Source: Flavobacterium circumlabens | GTDB lineage: Bacteria; Bacteroidota; Bacteroidia; Flavobacteriales; Flavobacteriaceae | Direction of reading: 5' to 3' | DNA length: 64,000 nucleotides | NCBI RefSeq assembly: GCF_004345565.1 | Contig: NZ_SLWA01000008.1 | Span: 62,001 to 126,000, forward strand | Part shown: positions 25,161 to 34,331 of the stretch, in pieces | How positions within the stretch are numbered: position 1 is the stretch's first letter | Layout of the letters: each line of letters begins with the position of its first letter | Translations under genes and position numbers: made by a program | The notes under the pieces: model-generated | What the model was told of the DNA's origin: nothing | Database searches by the model: none | The model's input: the letters and a program-made list of their open reading frames with translations, nothing else

Positions 25161-26165
25161 ATGAAAAATAACAAAACCATGATTATTTTTGGCGAGTCGA
25201 TTTTGCCGGGAGAAAATAGAACCATAAACGTCGAAATTGCCAGATTACATACCACTACAAAACTCAATATTCCTGTTATTGTGCGTCGTTCCAAACTAGA
25301 AGGCCCGGTAGTTTTATTCTCGGCCGGAATTCACGGAGACGAAATAAACGGAATTGAGATTGTACGTCAGCTTATTAGCAAAAAGATCAACAGGCCCACT
25401 AGAGGGACGATTATTTGTATTCCGATTATTAATATTTATGGTTTTGTAAATAAATCCAGGGAGTTCCCTGACGGAAGAGATTTAAATCGTGTCTTTCCCG
25501 GAAGTAAAAAAGGTTCTCTGGCAAGCCGTTTTGCTTTTCATATTGTTGCGGAAGTTTTGCCCATTTTAGATTATGCAGTCGATTTTCATGCCGGTGGTGC
25601 GAGCAGATTTAATGCCCCTCAGATCAGAATCACCGAAAATAATCCGGAACTGAAACTTTTGGCGGATGTTTTTAATGCGCCGTTTACCTTGTACTCTAAA
25701 AATATTAATGGTTCTTTTAGAAACACATCCGAAAAGGCAAATGTAAAAATGCTGCTTTTTGAAGGAGGAAAATCATTGGATATCAATAATGATATTGCCA
25801 ATGAAGCCGTGATGGGAGTAAAGCGTTTGTTGCATTATTTGAATATGCTGGATCCCAAACAAGTTGTTGACGAGGCAGAAGATCCGTCCATCTATATCAA
25901 AAATTCGATTTGGTTAAGGGCCAAATGTTCCGGTTTATTGCATGATTTTAATATGATTGGAAGATTTGTAACCAAAGGAACTATTCTGGCTATAATTACA
26001 GATCCGTTTGGTAAATTTGAGCAGAAAGTAAAAGCGCCTCATGATGGCTTTGTTATTAATGCCAATCATTCGCCGATCGTCTACGAAGGCGATGCGATTT
26101 ATCATATTTCTAAAAACGCTCCCGAAAACGCTCCCGAAAATGCTCTCGAAAATGCCGACGAATAA
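25161..26165 (+). CDS. Succinylglutamate desuccinylase/aspartoacylase family protein
   Basis: The 334-residue zinc hydrolase has GIHGDEINGIEIVRQLI around 66-82 with the His and Glu ligands, GRDLNRVFPG near 112 and DFHAGG near 140 with the third ligand. This is the M14-like AstE/AspA fold, which cleaves amide bonds of N-acylated amino acids. The C-terminal domain (230-318) has the usual beta-rich lid. The last 16 residues are a repeat of NAPE units encoded by a 12-nt tandem repeat. The end overlaps the fau start by 14 nt. The true substrate is unknown. Confidence 0.9.
   Translation: MKNNKTMIIFGESILPGENRTINVEIARLHTTTKLNIPVIVRRSKLEGPVVLFSAGIHGDEINGIEIVRQLISKKINRPTRGTIICIPIINIYGFVNKSREFPDGRDLNRVFPGSKKGSLASRFAFHIVAEVLPILDYAVDFHAGGASRFNAPQIRITENNPELKLLADVFNAPFTLYSKNINGSFRNTSEKANVKMLLFEGGKSLDINNDIANEAVMGVKRLLHYLNMLDPKQVVDEAEDPSIYIKNSIWLRAKCSGLLHDFNMIGRFVTKGTILAIITDPFGKFEQKVKAPHDGFVINANHSPIVYEGDAIYHISKNAPENAPENALENADE
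26111..26158 (+). repeat. 12-nt tandem repeat across a gene overlap
   Basis: Units AAAACGCTCCCG, AAAACGCTCCCG, AAAATGCTCTCG and AAAATGCCGACG follow each other. They code NAPE-type units at the end of the hydrolase, and the final copy contains the fau start ATG. Each unit is four codons, so copy-number change would keep the reading frame. Confidence 0.85.
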
Positions 26166-26721
26166 AAAAGAATTACGACTACAATATAAGCATCTCAGAA
26201 AAGAATTGTCGGCTGATGACATCGAAGAAAAAAGCCTGATGATTGCCAACAATTTACTACAGTTGCCGATTTGGAATAAAACCTACTATCATCTTTTTCT
26301 TCCTATCGAAGAGCAAAAAGAAATCAATACAGAATATGTACTGCATTTGCTTTCCGGAAAGGATAAGGAAATTGTGGTTTCTAAAAGTGATTTTGAAACC
26401 CGCGCGATGGCTCATTTTTTATTGACTGATAATACGAAAATAAAGAAAAACGAGTATAACATTCCGGAACCTGTAAACGGATTGCCGGTTGCATCTCAAA
26501 TGATTGAACTTGTTTTTGTGCCACTGCTGGCTTTTGATATTTTAGGAAATCGAGTGGGTTACGGAAAAGGTTTCTACGATAAATTCTTAGCAGAATGTAA
26601 ACCGGAAACCATCAAAATCGGACTTTCTTTTTTTGAAGCGGAAAGCCAAATTGAAGATGTTTTTGAATTGGATATAAAATTAGATTATTGTGTGACGCCT
26701 GAAAAAACGTATGCGTTTTGA
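26152..26721 (+). CDS. 5-Formyltetrahydrofolate cyclo-ligase
   Basis: The 189-residue enzyme converts 5-formyl-THF and ATP to 5,10-methenyl-THF. I choose the ATG at 26152 (MPTNKKELRLQYKHLRKEL), which puts the family N-terminal helix at the start; the longer frame upstream is only the shadow of the hydrolase gene. Family marks are LFLPIEEQKEI near 45, VFVPLLAFD near 125 and the ATP/Mg segment GNRVGYGKGFYDKFL near 135-149. It is co-transcribed with the upstream hydrolase. Confidence 0.93.
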   Translation: MPTNKKELRLQYKHLRKELSADDIEEKSLMIANNLLQLPIWNKTYYHLFLPIEEQKEINTEYVLHLLSGKDKEIVVSKSDFETRAMAHFLLTDNTKIKKNEYNIPEPVNGLPVASQMIELVFVPLLAFDILGNRVGYGKGFYDKFLAECKPETIKIGLSFFEAESQIEDVFELDIKLDYCVTPEKTYAF

Positions 26722-26730
26722 TTAAATCCC

Positions 26731-26785
26731 AAACAACAAATCCCAAATTCCGATCTTAAATTTTGGAATTTGGGATTTGTTGTTT
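26731..26785. terminator. Long perfect palindrome between convergent genes, probable bidirectional terminator
   Basis: Arms at 26731-26751 and 26765-26785 pair over 21 bp without mismatch (core ACAAATCCCAAATTCC), with a 13-nt loop. A residues precede and follow. It separates fau from the convergent batE gene. The same AAATTCC core recurs at 31450-31530 and 54357-54420. Confidence 0.8.
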
Positions 26786-26800
26786 AAAAAGATAATCTAA

Positions 26801-27547
26801 TTATTTTACTTCCTTGATAGTGGAAGCATCAATCCAGCCTTCTGTTCCGTCTGTTAATTCGATTTTTTTCCATTTGTCCAGCGTCTCGGTTACATAAACT
26901 TTTGCACCTTCGTGTAATAAAATAATAGCTGAACCTGCTTTCTGAGGTTCGCTTCTCACTTCACTGATCTCAGCAAAAACAATTGCCGGGCGATCATTAT
27001 TAAAATGATCTTTTTCAGACATTCCTGCAGCAACGCTTAAAAGCAGGGCAACCAGAATAATAAACATTCCGATAAAATAAATTCTTTTCATGAGGGTGTG
27101 TTGCGAGAAATAGTATCCAATAAAGCTCAGCAAAAAAATAAAACCAATTGCGACAGAAATTTTTGCCCAGGTATTATAATCAAAGATCCCTGTGAAATTC
27201 TGGATTAGTTTTGCAAAACCAACTTTTGGAACTTCCTTTATTTCGTCAATCGTCAGTTTTTTAGCGAATTTTAAATTGTTTAAGGTTTGAGAATCATTAG
27301 GTTTTAAAACCAAAGCTTTCTCATAATTGTAAATAGAAGGCGCAACCTTATTGAGTTTGTAGTAACAATTCCCCAGATTGTAATACAACTCAGCCGATTG
27401 CTGTTTGTCTTCTTTTATAATATTTTCATATTCCTCAACTGCCTGCTGATATTGTCCTTTTAAGTATAAATCGTTCCCTTTTTCAAAGCTGCTTTGAGCA
27501 AAGAAAACCTGAGAAATTAATAAAAAGAGATATAGTATATTTTTCAT
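26801..27547 (-). CDS. batE: BatE: TPR and SH3-like membrane protein of the Bat operon
   Basis: The 248-residue protein has a signal peptide (KNILYLFLLISQVFFAQ), TPR repeats at about 20-90 (YYNLGNCYYKLNKVAPSIYNYEKAL), two membrane spans near 130-150 and 157-175, and a C-terminal SH3b domain with EVRSEPQKAGSAIILLHEGAKVYV and GTEGWIDASTIKEV. It is the last gene of the moxR-bat operon, transcribed on the minus strand. Bat proteins are named for aerotolerance in Bacteroides fragilis; the complex acts in the envelope, with unclear chemistry. Confidence 0.88.
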   Translation of the reverse strand: MKNILYLFLLISQVFFAQSSFEKGNDLYLKGQYQQAVEEYENIIKEDKQQSAELYYNLGNCYYKLNKVAPSIYNYEKALVLKPNDSQTLNNLKFAKKLTIDEIKEVPKVGFAKLIQNFTGIFDYNTWAKISVAIGFIFLLSFIGYYFSQHTLMKRIYFIGMFIILVALLLSVAAGMSEKDHFNNDRPAIVFAEISEVRSEPQKAGSAIILLHEGAKVYVTETLDKWKKIELTDGTEGWIDASTIKEVK

Positions 27548-27554
27548 TTTATTT

Positions 27555-27600
27555 TCTTTAAACCTGAAAGATTTTTGATACCTGTCAGGTTTGATTTTAG
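27555..27600. repeat. Short inverted repeat in the batD-batE spacer
   Basis: AAACCTGAAAG and CCTGTCAGGTTT form an imperfect inverted repeat with a 13-nt loop. The same CAGGTTT unit appears in the DUF58-moxR spacer. Confidence 0.5.
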
Positions 27601-27609
27601 AATTTAAAT

Positions 27610-29358
27610 TTAAACGATCTGCTTTTCTAATTCCGAAATAATCGAAACAGCTTTGTCATAATCCTGCTGAATTGATGCACTTGATGCCGGAGCATAACGC
27701 GCAAACTCACAGTTTTCAGTTAAATCGATAAAACTCTGAACGGTTTCCGGATTAGCATTTCTGGATAACAACAATTCGCGGATATTGTCTTTGCTCATTT
27801 CTGAAGTTTCAATGTGTAATTTGGCTTTCAGGAAATTATGCATCGCTTTTTCGAGTGCAATGTAAAAAGGCTCTTTATTATTAAGCTGTTTTTTAGCTTC
27901 AGATAAATATTTTTTAGCCAGTTTATTGTTCATTTTAATTCTGTTTCCAGTCACATCACTGTCAATTGCCTCTTTTTTCTTCTTAGCCAAAATGATAATT
28001 GGAATAATTATAAAAGGCAGTAACAACAATCCGTAATACAGGTCAGAACCATAGAAATCGTTTGTGGCTATCGAAAGTAATGTTGTTTTAGTTCTTATAT
28101 ATTTAAATTGTTCTGTTTTCGATACAACATTTTTTGATGCGTTTGCAGCAGTATTTGCCTCAGTCTGCATTGGTCCGTCTAAAACATCAACCATAATTTC
28201 CTGAGAAGTAATGGTTTTATAAGAACCTGTATTCAGATCGAAATAAGAAAACTGCATTGGCTTGATAGCATATTTTCCTTTATACTGCGGAATAATAGTA
28301 TACTTATCTGAGATTCTTCCGGACATTCCGGCTAATGAAGTCGTTACTTTTTCGTCATGTACCGGATCATACATTTCTAATGCATTAGGTACAACCGGTT
28401 TTGGTAAAGTAAACAATTTCATGTTTCCGGATCCTGTAGCACTTACAAATAAGTCCAGGCTTTCTCCGTTTTTCAATGTCGTTTTAGATGGCGTAACGGT
28501 AAAGCTGAATTTACCTACGGCACCACTGAATCCTTCCGGTTTGCTGGTTTCAGGAAGTGGTTTTACATTAATTGTTTTAGCTCCGGCCGAAACAATTTTG
28601 TTGTCTTCTGATAGTATCATCTGACCAAACATGTCGCGACGATTGGTTGGCAATTGCACTCCAATATCTAATGAAAGCGGTTCAATAGTAAGCTTTCCTG
28701 ATTTCTGAGGATATAAAATCGTTTTTTTCAGGATTACGAAATAACATCTTTGTCCATTATGAGTTCCTTCTTCTGTAGTCAGTCGTTGGATTTCTATATT
28801 TTGGTTCCAGAAATCATTGTATTTTGGTTTTGCCAGTTCTTTAAAGCCGGTAACACCAATATTATTAAAGTATAATTTGTAAACAACTGTTATGGGTTCA
28901 TTCAGATACGGATTTGTTTTTGAAATTTCCGCAACAAGATCCAGTGTTTCGCTTCCGGCGCCCTGTGGTCTGTCATTAGGATCTCTTTCCTGGGCAACAG
29001 CATTGGTAACCACTATCTTTATGGGAGCTGTTTTGTAGACCTGTCCATTAAATTCTATAGAGGCCTGTCTGATGGTAACAGTTCCTTTTTGTGCGGGTTG
29101 TAAAATATAGGAATATGCTTTCTGAAAAGAACTACGTCCGTTTATCCAGGATTGACTTACCTGCTGACTTGGTCCTGCAACAACTCTGAATCCTTCAAAT
29201 GCAGGCTGCTCAAAATTATCTCCATCAACATTCATGATAAAGTCAATTCGAAGTCTTTCATTTACTCCAAGCGTAGTTTTAGTTACTTTGGCTTCAAATT
29301 GAACCTGAGCCATAAGCCCCTGAAAAGTGAATAGTAATAGAATTAAATATCTTTTCAT
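27610..29358 (-). CDS. batD: BatD family protein
   Basis: The 582-residue protein has a signal peptide (RYLILLLFTFQGLMAQ), an Ig-like N-terminal stretch with FEAKVTKTTLGVNERLRIDF, repeated beta-sandwich units up to residue about 400, one membrane span near 435-455 (LYYGLLLLPFIIIPIIIL) and a cytoplasmic helical tail with AKKYLSEAKKQLNN. This is the typical BatD layout. It lies between batC and batE. The beta-sandwich part would sit in the periplasm, where BatA/BatB VWA domains may meet it. Confidence 0.9.
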   Translation of the reverse strand: MKRYLILLLFTFQGLMAQVQFEAKVTKTTLGVNERLRIDFIMNVDGDNFEQPAFEGFRVVAGPSQQVSQSWINGRSSFQKAYSYILQPAQKGTVTIRQASIEFNGQVYKTAPIKIVVTNAVAQERDPNDRPQGAGSETLDLVAEISKTNPYLNEPITVVYKLYFNNIGVTGFKELAKPKYNDFWNQNIEIQRLTTEEGTHNGQRCYFVILKKTILYPQKSGKLTIEPLSLDIGVQLPTNRRDMFGQMILSEDNKIVSAGAKTINVKPLPETSKPEGFSGAVGKFSFTVTPSKTTLKNGESLDLFVSATGSGNMKLFTLPKPVVPNALEMYDPVHDEKVTTSLAGMSGRISDKYTIIPQYKGKYAIKPMQFSYFDLNTGSYKTITSQEIMVDVLDGPMQTEANTAANASKNVVSKTEQFKYIRTKTTLLSIATNDFYGSDLYYGLLLLPFIIIPIIILAKKKKEAIDSDVTGNRIKMNNKLAKKYLSEAKKQLNNKEPFYIALEKAMHNFLKAKLHIETSEMSKDNIRELLLSRNANPETVQSFIDLTENCEFARYAPASSASIQQDYDKAVSIISELEKQIV

Positions 29359-29470
29359 TAAATTATTTCAGTTTTTATTGAACTGTTTAATTATTAGTTA
29401 GTTTAATCGGTTTTTTTTAAGTTTTATTGTTTATTGGAATAAACAGTTAAACGGTAGATAACCCGGAAAG

Positions 29471-30235
29471 CTACCAGTCTTTTTCTGTTTTTTTAGGACT
29501 TCCCTTTACTTTTTGAGCGTTGACTTTATCCTGAATTTTCTTTTCTTCGTTATTAACGGCGTCTAATAAATTCTGAACACGTTCTTTTGAAATTCCTCCG
29601 GGCATTGGTTTTGGCTCTCCTTTATTGTCTGATTTGTCATCTTTCTTCGGATCGTTTTTACCGTCTTTTTTATCCTTGTCTTTATCGCCTTTGTCGTCTT
29701 TTTTATCTTTATCCTTATCCTTGTTTTTATCCTTATCCTTGTCCTTATCTTTGTTTTTGTCTTTATCCTTATCCTTGTTTTTGTCTTTGTTTTTATCGTT
29801 TTTCGGAGGATTTTCTTTTAGTTTTTGTTTGGCGTATGCATAGTTGTAGCGCGTTTCATCATCAGTTGGGTCATTACGCAACGCTTGTTTGTAAGCTTCC
29901 ACCGCCTGCGTATAATCTTTCTCTTTCATGAAAACATTTCCTAAATTGTGAAAAGCCTTGTGTTTGTCAGGTCTCGTCTTGGCATTTTTTATGGCTTTGA
30001 CATACGCCAGTTTGGCTTCAGAAGCCTGATTTTGTCTGTAAATGGTATTTCCTAAATTATAAGAAGCAATACCGCGTTTCGGGAATTTTGATTCCGAAAT
30101 TCTATAATTTGCTTCAGCATCAACAAATTTATTCTGCTTATATTCTTCATTGGCATCAGGCAATGTCTTGTCTTTCTCCTGAGCCGAAACTGCTAAAGAA
30201 AACGTTAGTAAAATATAAAGAAGTAAATTTTTCAT
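29471..30235 (-). CDS. batC: BatC: TPR protein with a long Lys/Asp-rich tract
   Basis: The 254-residue protein has a signal peptide (KNLLLYILLTFSLAVSAQ) and two to three TPR units between about 25 and 140 (FHNLGNVFMKEKDYTQAVEAYKQAL). Residues 145-205 are almost only Lys, Asp and Asn in KDKNKDKD units, followed by a short tail with PMPGGISKERVQNLL. The charged tract is low-complexity and likely unfolded. It sits between batB and batD; the opposite strand of the tract gives spurious Ser/Leu-rich reading frames. Confidence 0.88.
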   Translation of the reverse strand: MKNLLLYILLTFSLAVSAQEKDKTLPDANEEYKQNKFVDAEANYRISESKFPKRGIASYNLGNTIYRQNQASEAKLAYVKAIKNAKTRPDKHKAFHNLGNVFMKEKDYTQAVEAYKQALRNDPTDDETRYNYAYAKQKLKENPPKNDKNKDKNKDKDKDKNKDKDKDKDKNKDKDKDKKDDKGDKDKDKKDGKNDPKKDDKSDNKGEPKPMPGGISKERVQNLLDAVNNEEKKIQDKVNAQKVKGSPKKTEKDW

Positions 30236-30370
30236 TCTAATTTATTTATTTTTTTATTTGCCATGAAAGGCACCAATTTTCACTAATTAGATTTTTTTTA
30301 TTTGAATTTCAAAAAGAGAAAATTAAAAACGCTCTCTTTTTGTGTAAATTCGAGTAATTAGTGGCTAATC

Positions 30371-31408
30371 TTATTGTTTCTTTTCGTTAAATAAATTCAA
30401 CTCTTTTATCCAGTTTGTTTTTCTTTCCAAAAGGAAAATATCCAAAAACAACAACAGGAATGCAAAGCCGATAAACCATTGAAATTGCGACTGAAAATCG
30501 GCCATTTGTGTGGCTTCAAATTCTGTTTTCTGAATGTTGTTCAGCGCATTTTTCACATATTCTAAAACTTCCTTTGTATTTCCGCCATACACATAACCGC
30601 CTTTAGTAGCTTTAGCAATAGCTTTTAAGCCTTCCTGATTTAGTTTGGTAATAACAGTTCCTCCATTTTGATCTTTTTGGTAGCTTTTGACAACACCATC
30701 TTCTTTCAACGGAATTGTTCCTCCTTTTTCAGTTCCAACACCAATGGTGATGATTTTCATTCCCAGTTTATTGGCTTCTTCGGCTGCAGCAGAAGCTCCT
30801 TCCGAGTGATCTTCCCCGTCAGAAATCAGAATCAGTAATTTACTGGTTTTGCTTTTTTCATCAAAATAAGTAGAAGACAATCTGATTGCGTCGTCAAGGG
30901 AAGTTCCCTGAGACGAAACCATATCAGGAGTCATACTTTGCAGGAACATTTTGGCTACACTGTAGTCAGACGTAATTGGTAAAACCGGGAAAGCACTTCC
31001 CGCATAAGCTACAATTCCAATCCTGTCACTTCCCAGATTGTTGATAATCTGTGAAACCAATTGTTTGCTTTTTTCTAAACGGCTTGGTGCCACATCTTCG
31101 GCCAGCATACTTTTAGAAACGTCAACGGCAAAAACAATGTCGATACCTTCACGTTTTACTGTTTCCATTTTGGTTCCAATCTTCGGATTCACTAATCCAA
31201 TAATTAAAAAGGCAAGAGCCAAAAGCATTACCGATATTTTTAATACAGGTTTGAAAACAGAACTTTCCGGGCTCAGTCTTTTTACTATTTCCAGATCACC
31301 AAATTCACGTTGTTTTTTTCTTTTCCAATACATATTGAAAAGAAAAACACACACCACAATTGGGAGTAAGAATAAAAGGTATAAATATTTTTTTTCGTCT
31401 AATTCCAT
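30371..31408 (-). CDS. batB: BatB: VWA-domain membrane protein
   Basis: The 345-residue protein has membrane spans near residues 8-26, 58-76 and 310-328 and a von Willebrand A domain between about 88 and 300. The MIDAS motif is intact: AVDVSKSMLAEDV, a TSLDDAI segment and ISDGEDHSEGA. This binds a divalent metal and probably protein partners in the periplasm. It shares organisation with BatA, next to it in the operon. The adjoining intergenic gap of 143 nt contains a repeat. Confidence 0.92.
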   Translation of the reverse strand: MELDEKKYLYLLFLLPIVVCVFLFNMYWKRKKQREFGDLEIVKRLSPESSVFKPVLKISVMLLALAFLIIGLVNPKIGTKMETVKREGIDIVFAVDVSKSMLAEDVAPSRLEKSKQLVSQIINNLGSDRIGIVAYAGSAFPVLPITSDYSVAKMFLQSMTPDMVSSQGTSLDDAIRLSSTYFDEKSKTSKLLILISDGEDHSEGASAAAEEANKLGMKIITIGVGTEKGGTIPLKEDGVVKSYQKDQNGGTVITKLNQEGLKAIAKATKGGYVYGGNTKEVLEYVKNALNNIQKTEFEATQMADFQSQFQWFIGFAFLLLFLDIFLLERKTNWIKELNLFNEKKQ

Positions 31409-31437
31409 AAATGTTTTAAAATTTCAATCCTCATCGT

Positions 31438-31535
31438 TGCGGGGATAAATTCCAAATTCCAACTTTTTGCCTTTATCTTCAATTTTTAAATCCAATTCCA
31501 ATTCAAATTGGAAATTGGAATTTTAAAATTGAATT
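31438..31535. repeat. Intergenic repeat with AAATTCC / GGAATTT units
   Basis: The batA-batB spacer contains AAATTCCAAATTCC, AATTCCAATTC and GGAAATTGGAATTT units in both orientations, which form an imperfect palindrome of the same type as those at 26731 and 54357. No ORF is seen. Confidence 0.6.
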
Positions 31536-31551
31536 TTTTTGATTTGAAAAA

Positions 31552-32553
31552 TCAAATGAAGCTTCTGTAAACGGTATTTCTTAAACCAATTTCCAGCAAT
31601 AATAAAAATGCTGCGAGTAAAACAAAAACTCTGTATTTTTCGTCGTAATCATAGAACTTCAATTCCTGGATTTCTGTTGTTTCCAGTTTATTGATCGATT
31701 TATAAATCTGTGCCAATCTGTCGTTGCTTGTTGCTCTGAAATAAGTTCCATCAGTTTTTCGGGCAATGTTTTTCATCAATTGCTCATCGATTTCCACTTT
31801 TTGCATTTTAAATAAAAATCCTCCATTTGGTCCGTAAGCGTATGGCGATTCTGCCATTCCGTTACTTCCAAGACCAATGGTATATACTTTTATTCCGTAT
31901 TGTTTTGCGATATCAGCAGCTGTTTCGGGTTCAATAAAACCGGCGTTATTTACACCATCTGTCATCAGGATAATAACACGGCTTTTTGCTTTACTGTCCT
32001 TAAGACGGTTTACAGCAGTTGCCAGTCCCATTCCAATTCCGGTTCCGTCCTGTAAAGCCGTATCGTATTTAATTCCCTTTATGGCTTCTAAGATAATCGC
32101 TTTGTCACTTGTAACAGGTGTTTTTGTATACGCTTCGGAAGCATACAGTACTAATCCGACTCTGTCATTTGGTCTCTCTTCAACGAAATCTGCCGCTACT
32201 CTTTTTAAAGCCTCCATACGGTTTGGCTTTAAATCTTTCGCCAGCATACTTCCTGAAACGTCAATTGCAATAACAATATCAATTCCTTTCGTTGTTTTCG
32301 TCTGATTGCTGATATCTACGGTTCTTGGTCTTGCTAATGCAATAATTAAAGAAGATAGGGCAATAGTTCTGAAAACATACAAACACGGTTTTAGTTTTGT
32401 CAATAGTGATTCACTATTTTTAAAACCCTGTGTTGAACTCATTTTTAGGGTAGCCGACTGTTGATTGCGTTTCAGTAAAAACCAAATGATCGCAATTGGA
32501 ATTAATAGAAACAACCAAAAAAATTCCGGATTTAAAAAAGTTATCTTACTCAT
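31552..32553 (-). CDS. batA: BatA: VWA-domain membrane protein
   Basis: The 333-residue protein has membrane helices near 12-26, 55-75 and 305-325 and a VWA domain from about 85 to 295 with the MIDAS motif AIDVSGSMLAKDL, DGTGIGMGL and MTDGVNNAG. Its N-terminal PEFFWLFLLIP is the conserved BatA/BatB opening. Its ATG overlaps the stop of the preceding BatD-like gene by one nucleotide. Role: envelope protein scaffold in the Bat complex, by family. Confidence 0.93.
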   Translation of the reverse strand: MSKITFLNPEFFWLFLLIPIAIIWFLLKRNQQSATLKMSSTQGFKNSESLLTKLKPCLYVFRTIALSSLIIALARPRTVDISNQTKTTKGIDIVIAIDVSGSMLAKDLKPNRMEALKRVAADFVEERPNDRVGLVLYASEAYTKTPVTSDKAIILEAIKGIKYDTALQDGTGIGMGLATAVNRLKDSKAKSRVIILMTDGVNNAGFIEPETAADIAKQYGIKVYTIGLGSNGMAESPYAYGPNGGFLFKMQKVEIDEQLMKNIARKTDGTYFRATSNDRLAQIYKSINKLETTEIQELKFYDYDEKYRVFVLLAAFLLLLEIGLRNTVYRSFI

Positions 32554-34184
32554 TAGTTACCTGCTTTTCTAAGTTCAACAGAATTTAAAATCCTTGTTGT
32601 GATATCATTTGCGTACGAATCACCTTCTTCATGCAAAATCATGATTTGCTGTAAGCCCTGATCTTGTTTGAAAAGCAAAATTTCGTAATACGCTTTTGCA
32701 CTTGTTTTATCAAGAGGGTTTAAGATGGTCATTGTTCCGTAGCCTTTTAATCCCTGAACACCTTCGTTGGTTTGGAAATCTTCTTGTTTTACAATTATAT
32801 TTTGTCCGCCCTGAGCTTCAATTACTTTTAAAGAACCTTCTAAAGTTTTGGCTAAATCCAGCTCAACAGGTTTTTTGAATTTACTGGTAGAAACCGTAAT
32901 AAAGAAATTATCAATCATACTTCCGTATGTAAAAAGCTGCATTTCCTTAATCAGGGCCATTGTTTCTTTTGGCAGCACTTTTTGGGCATCCATACGTTTT
33001 AAAACTTTTGGAGTTTCAATTAAAACACCCGGATTTCCATACTCGCTTTTTACCCATTCTCCTTCTAAAAGCCGCTTCGTCGGATTCATTAAAAGGGTAT
33101 CTTTCACATAAGTGAAACCTTTATTTGCAATAAAAACCGCTGTGGTAAGGGCTAGTAAGAGAAAAACAGATCCTACGGCAATTGCAATGCGTTTGTTGCG
33201 TTTTTTTCGTAACTGAATCTTGATTTGTTTTTGTCTTTGCGCTTCATTCAGTAATTCGTCCTCTTCATTCGGAACTTCTGTCGGAATCGCGTTATCAAGC
33301 GTTAAGATTACTTTCTGGATTTTATTTCTATCCTCGGTAATTTCAAAATCCAAAGGCTTTGATTTTGCAAATTTTACTAAATCAGCCTGACGTAAAACAC
33401 GTTCTAAATTTTCAACAGTTTCAGGTGTCAAAGCCATTTTCTTTTTAGTAGAAGCAGTTCTGATGGCCTGAATCAATTCGGAAGTCGTGCTTTCCATTGC
33501 CGGAATGTGAATGGCTTCTTCAATATAGTTACGGGCAATATCCGTTAATTCACTGTAATATTCTTTAATTTCACCCTTTTGAACCAATTCTTTCTGCTCC
33601 AGGTTGTTCAGTAAGCTGGTGGCCTTTTCGATAGGTGTTTTATAAACTTCTTCTTCAATTTTCTTCTGTTGGCGTTTTTTGACAAACCAGTAGACAAAAA
33701 TTCCAATTCCGATAAGTACAACTCCAATCAAAAGGTAAAGCCACCAATCGCTAATGCCGCTGTCACCAGCAGTTATATCTTTGATGTCGTACATTTTTTG
33801 CTGTAAAGTATCCACTTTTACGTTAGCGACTTCAACACGGATAGAATCACTTAAAAAAGGTTTTTTGTCAATCAGAATCTGAACACCCGGAATCGTATAT
33901 TTTCCCGAATCAAACTGTGTTAAACCGTATTTTTTGATCAGTTCGTAAGTGTCATTTTTCTTAACCGTATCAATTGGGTACGATTGAATTACCTCAAGCG
34001 GACCAATGTTTTTTAGTTTAGGAAAAACGACTTTAGATTTTGAACTCACCACCGTTTTAAGCGTTAACTTAAATTCGGCTCCAATTTTGTTTTTCGTAGT
34101 ATCAATGCTCGTTTCTACCTGTTTTTGCTGTGCAAAAATAGACGAGGAAAGCAAAAATAAGAATATGTAAAACTTTAATTTCAT
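32553..34184 (-). CDS. Large BatD-like membrane protein between DUF58 and BatA
   Basis: The 543-residue protein has a signal peptide (FYIFLFLLSSSIFAQ), an extracytoplasmic beta domain (25-140), a membrane span near 148-166, a helical cytoplasmic segment (170-315) with a conserved EYYSELTDIARNYIEEAI, a second span near 330-350 and a final globular part (380-540). The first half matches the layout of BatD/DUF4381-type proteins; the second half I do not recognise. It overlaps batA by one nucleotide (shared A). It may bridge the DUF58 and VWA proteins across the membrane. Confidence 0.75.
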   Translation of the reverse strand: MKLKFYIFLFLLSSSIFAQQKQVETSIDTTKNKIGAEFKLTLKTVVSSKSKVVFPKLKNIGPLEVIQSYPIDTVKKNDTYELIKKYGLTQFDSGKYTIPGVQILIDKKPFLSDSIRVEVANVKVDTLQQKMYDIKDITAGDSGISDWWLYLLIGVVLIGIGIFVYWFVKKRQQKKIEEEVYKTPIEKATSLLNNLEQKELVQKGEIKEYYSELTDIARNYIEEAIHIPAMESTTSELIQAIRTASTKKKMALTPETVENLERVLRQADLVKFAKSKPLDFEITEDRNKIQKVILTLDNAIPTEVPNEEDELLNEAQRQKQIKIQLRKKRNKRIAIAVGSVFLLLALTTAVFIANKGFTYVKDTLLMNPTKRLLEGEWVKSEYGNPGVLIETPKVLKRMDAQKVLPKETMALIKEMQLFTYGSMIDNFFITVSTSKFKKPVELDLAKTLEGSLKVIEAQGGQNIIVKQEDFQTNEGVQGLKGYGTMTILNPLDKTSAKAYYEILLFKQDQGLQQIMILHEEGDSYANDITTRILNSVELRKAGN

Positions 34185-34331
34185 TTGATTTTTTTGATTT
34201 CAGATTTTAGTCTAAAATGTGCTTAAAAATGGAACGCTGATGACGCAGATTTAAGCGAATTTTTTTATCTGGATGTTTGATATTCTTTAAAATCTAATAT
34301 TCTAACAATCTAAGAAGTCTGATATTCTAAA

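Noticed and set aside
26041..26151. Upstream extension of the 5-formyl-THF cyclo-ligase
   Set aside because: The extra residues are the out-of-frame reading of the hydrolase gene and its repeat; the family starts at the downstream ATG.
29587..29931. Ser/Leu- and Cys/Tyr-rich plus-strand ORFs
   Set aside because: They are the reverse complement of the Lys/Asp-coding tract of batC; composition is fully explained by that repeat.
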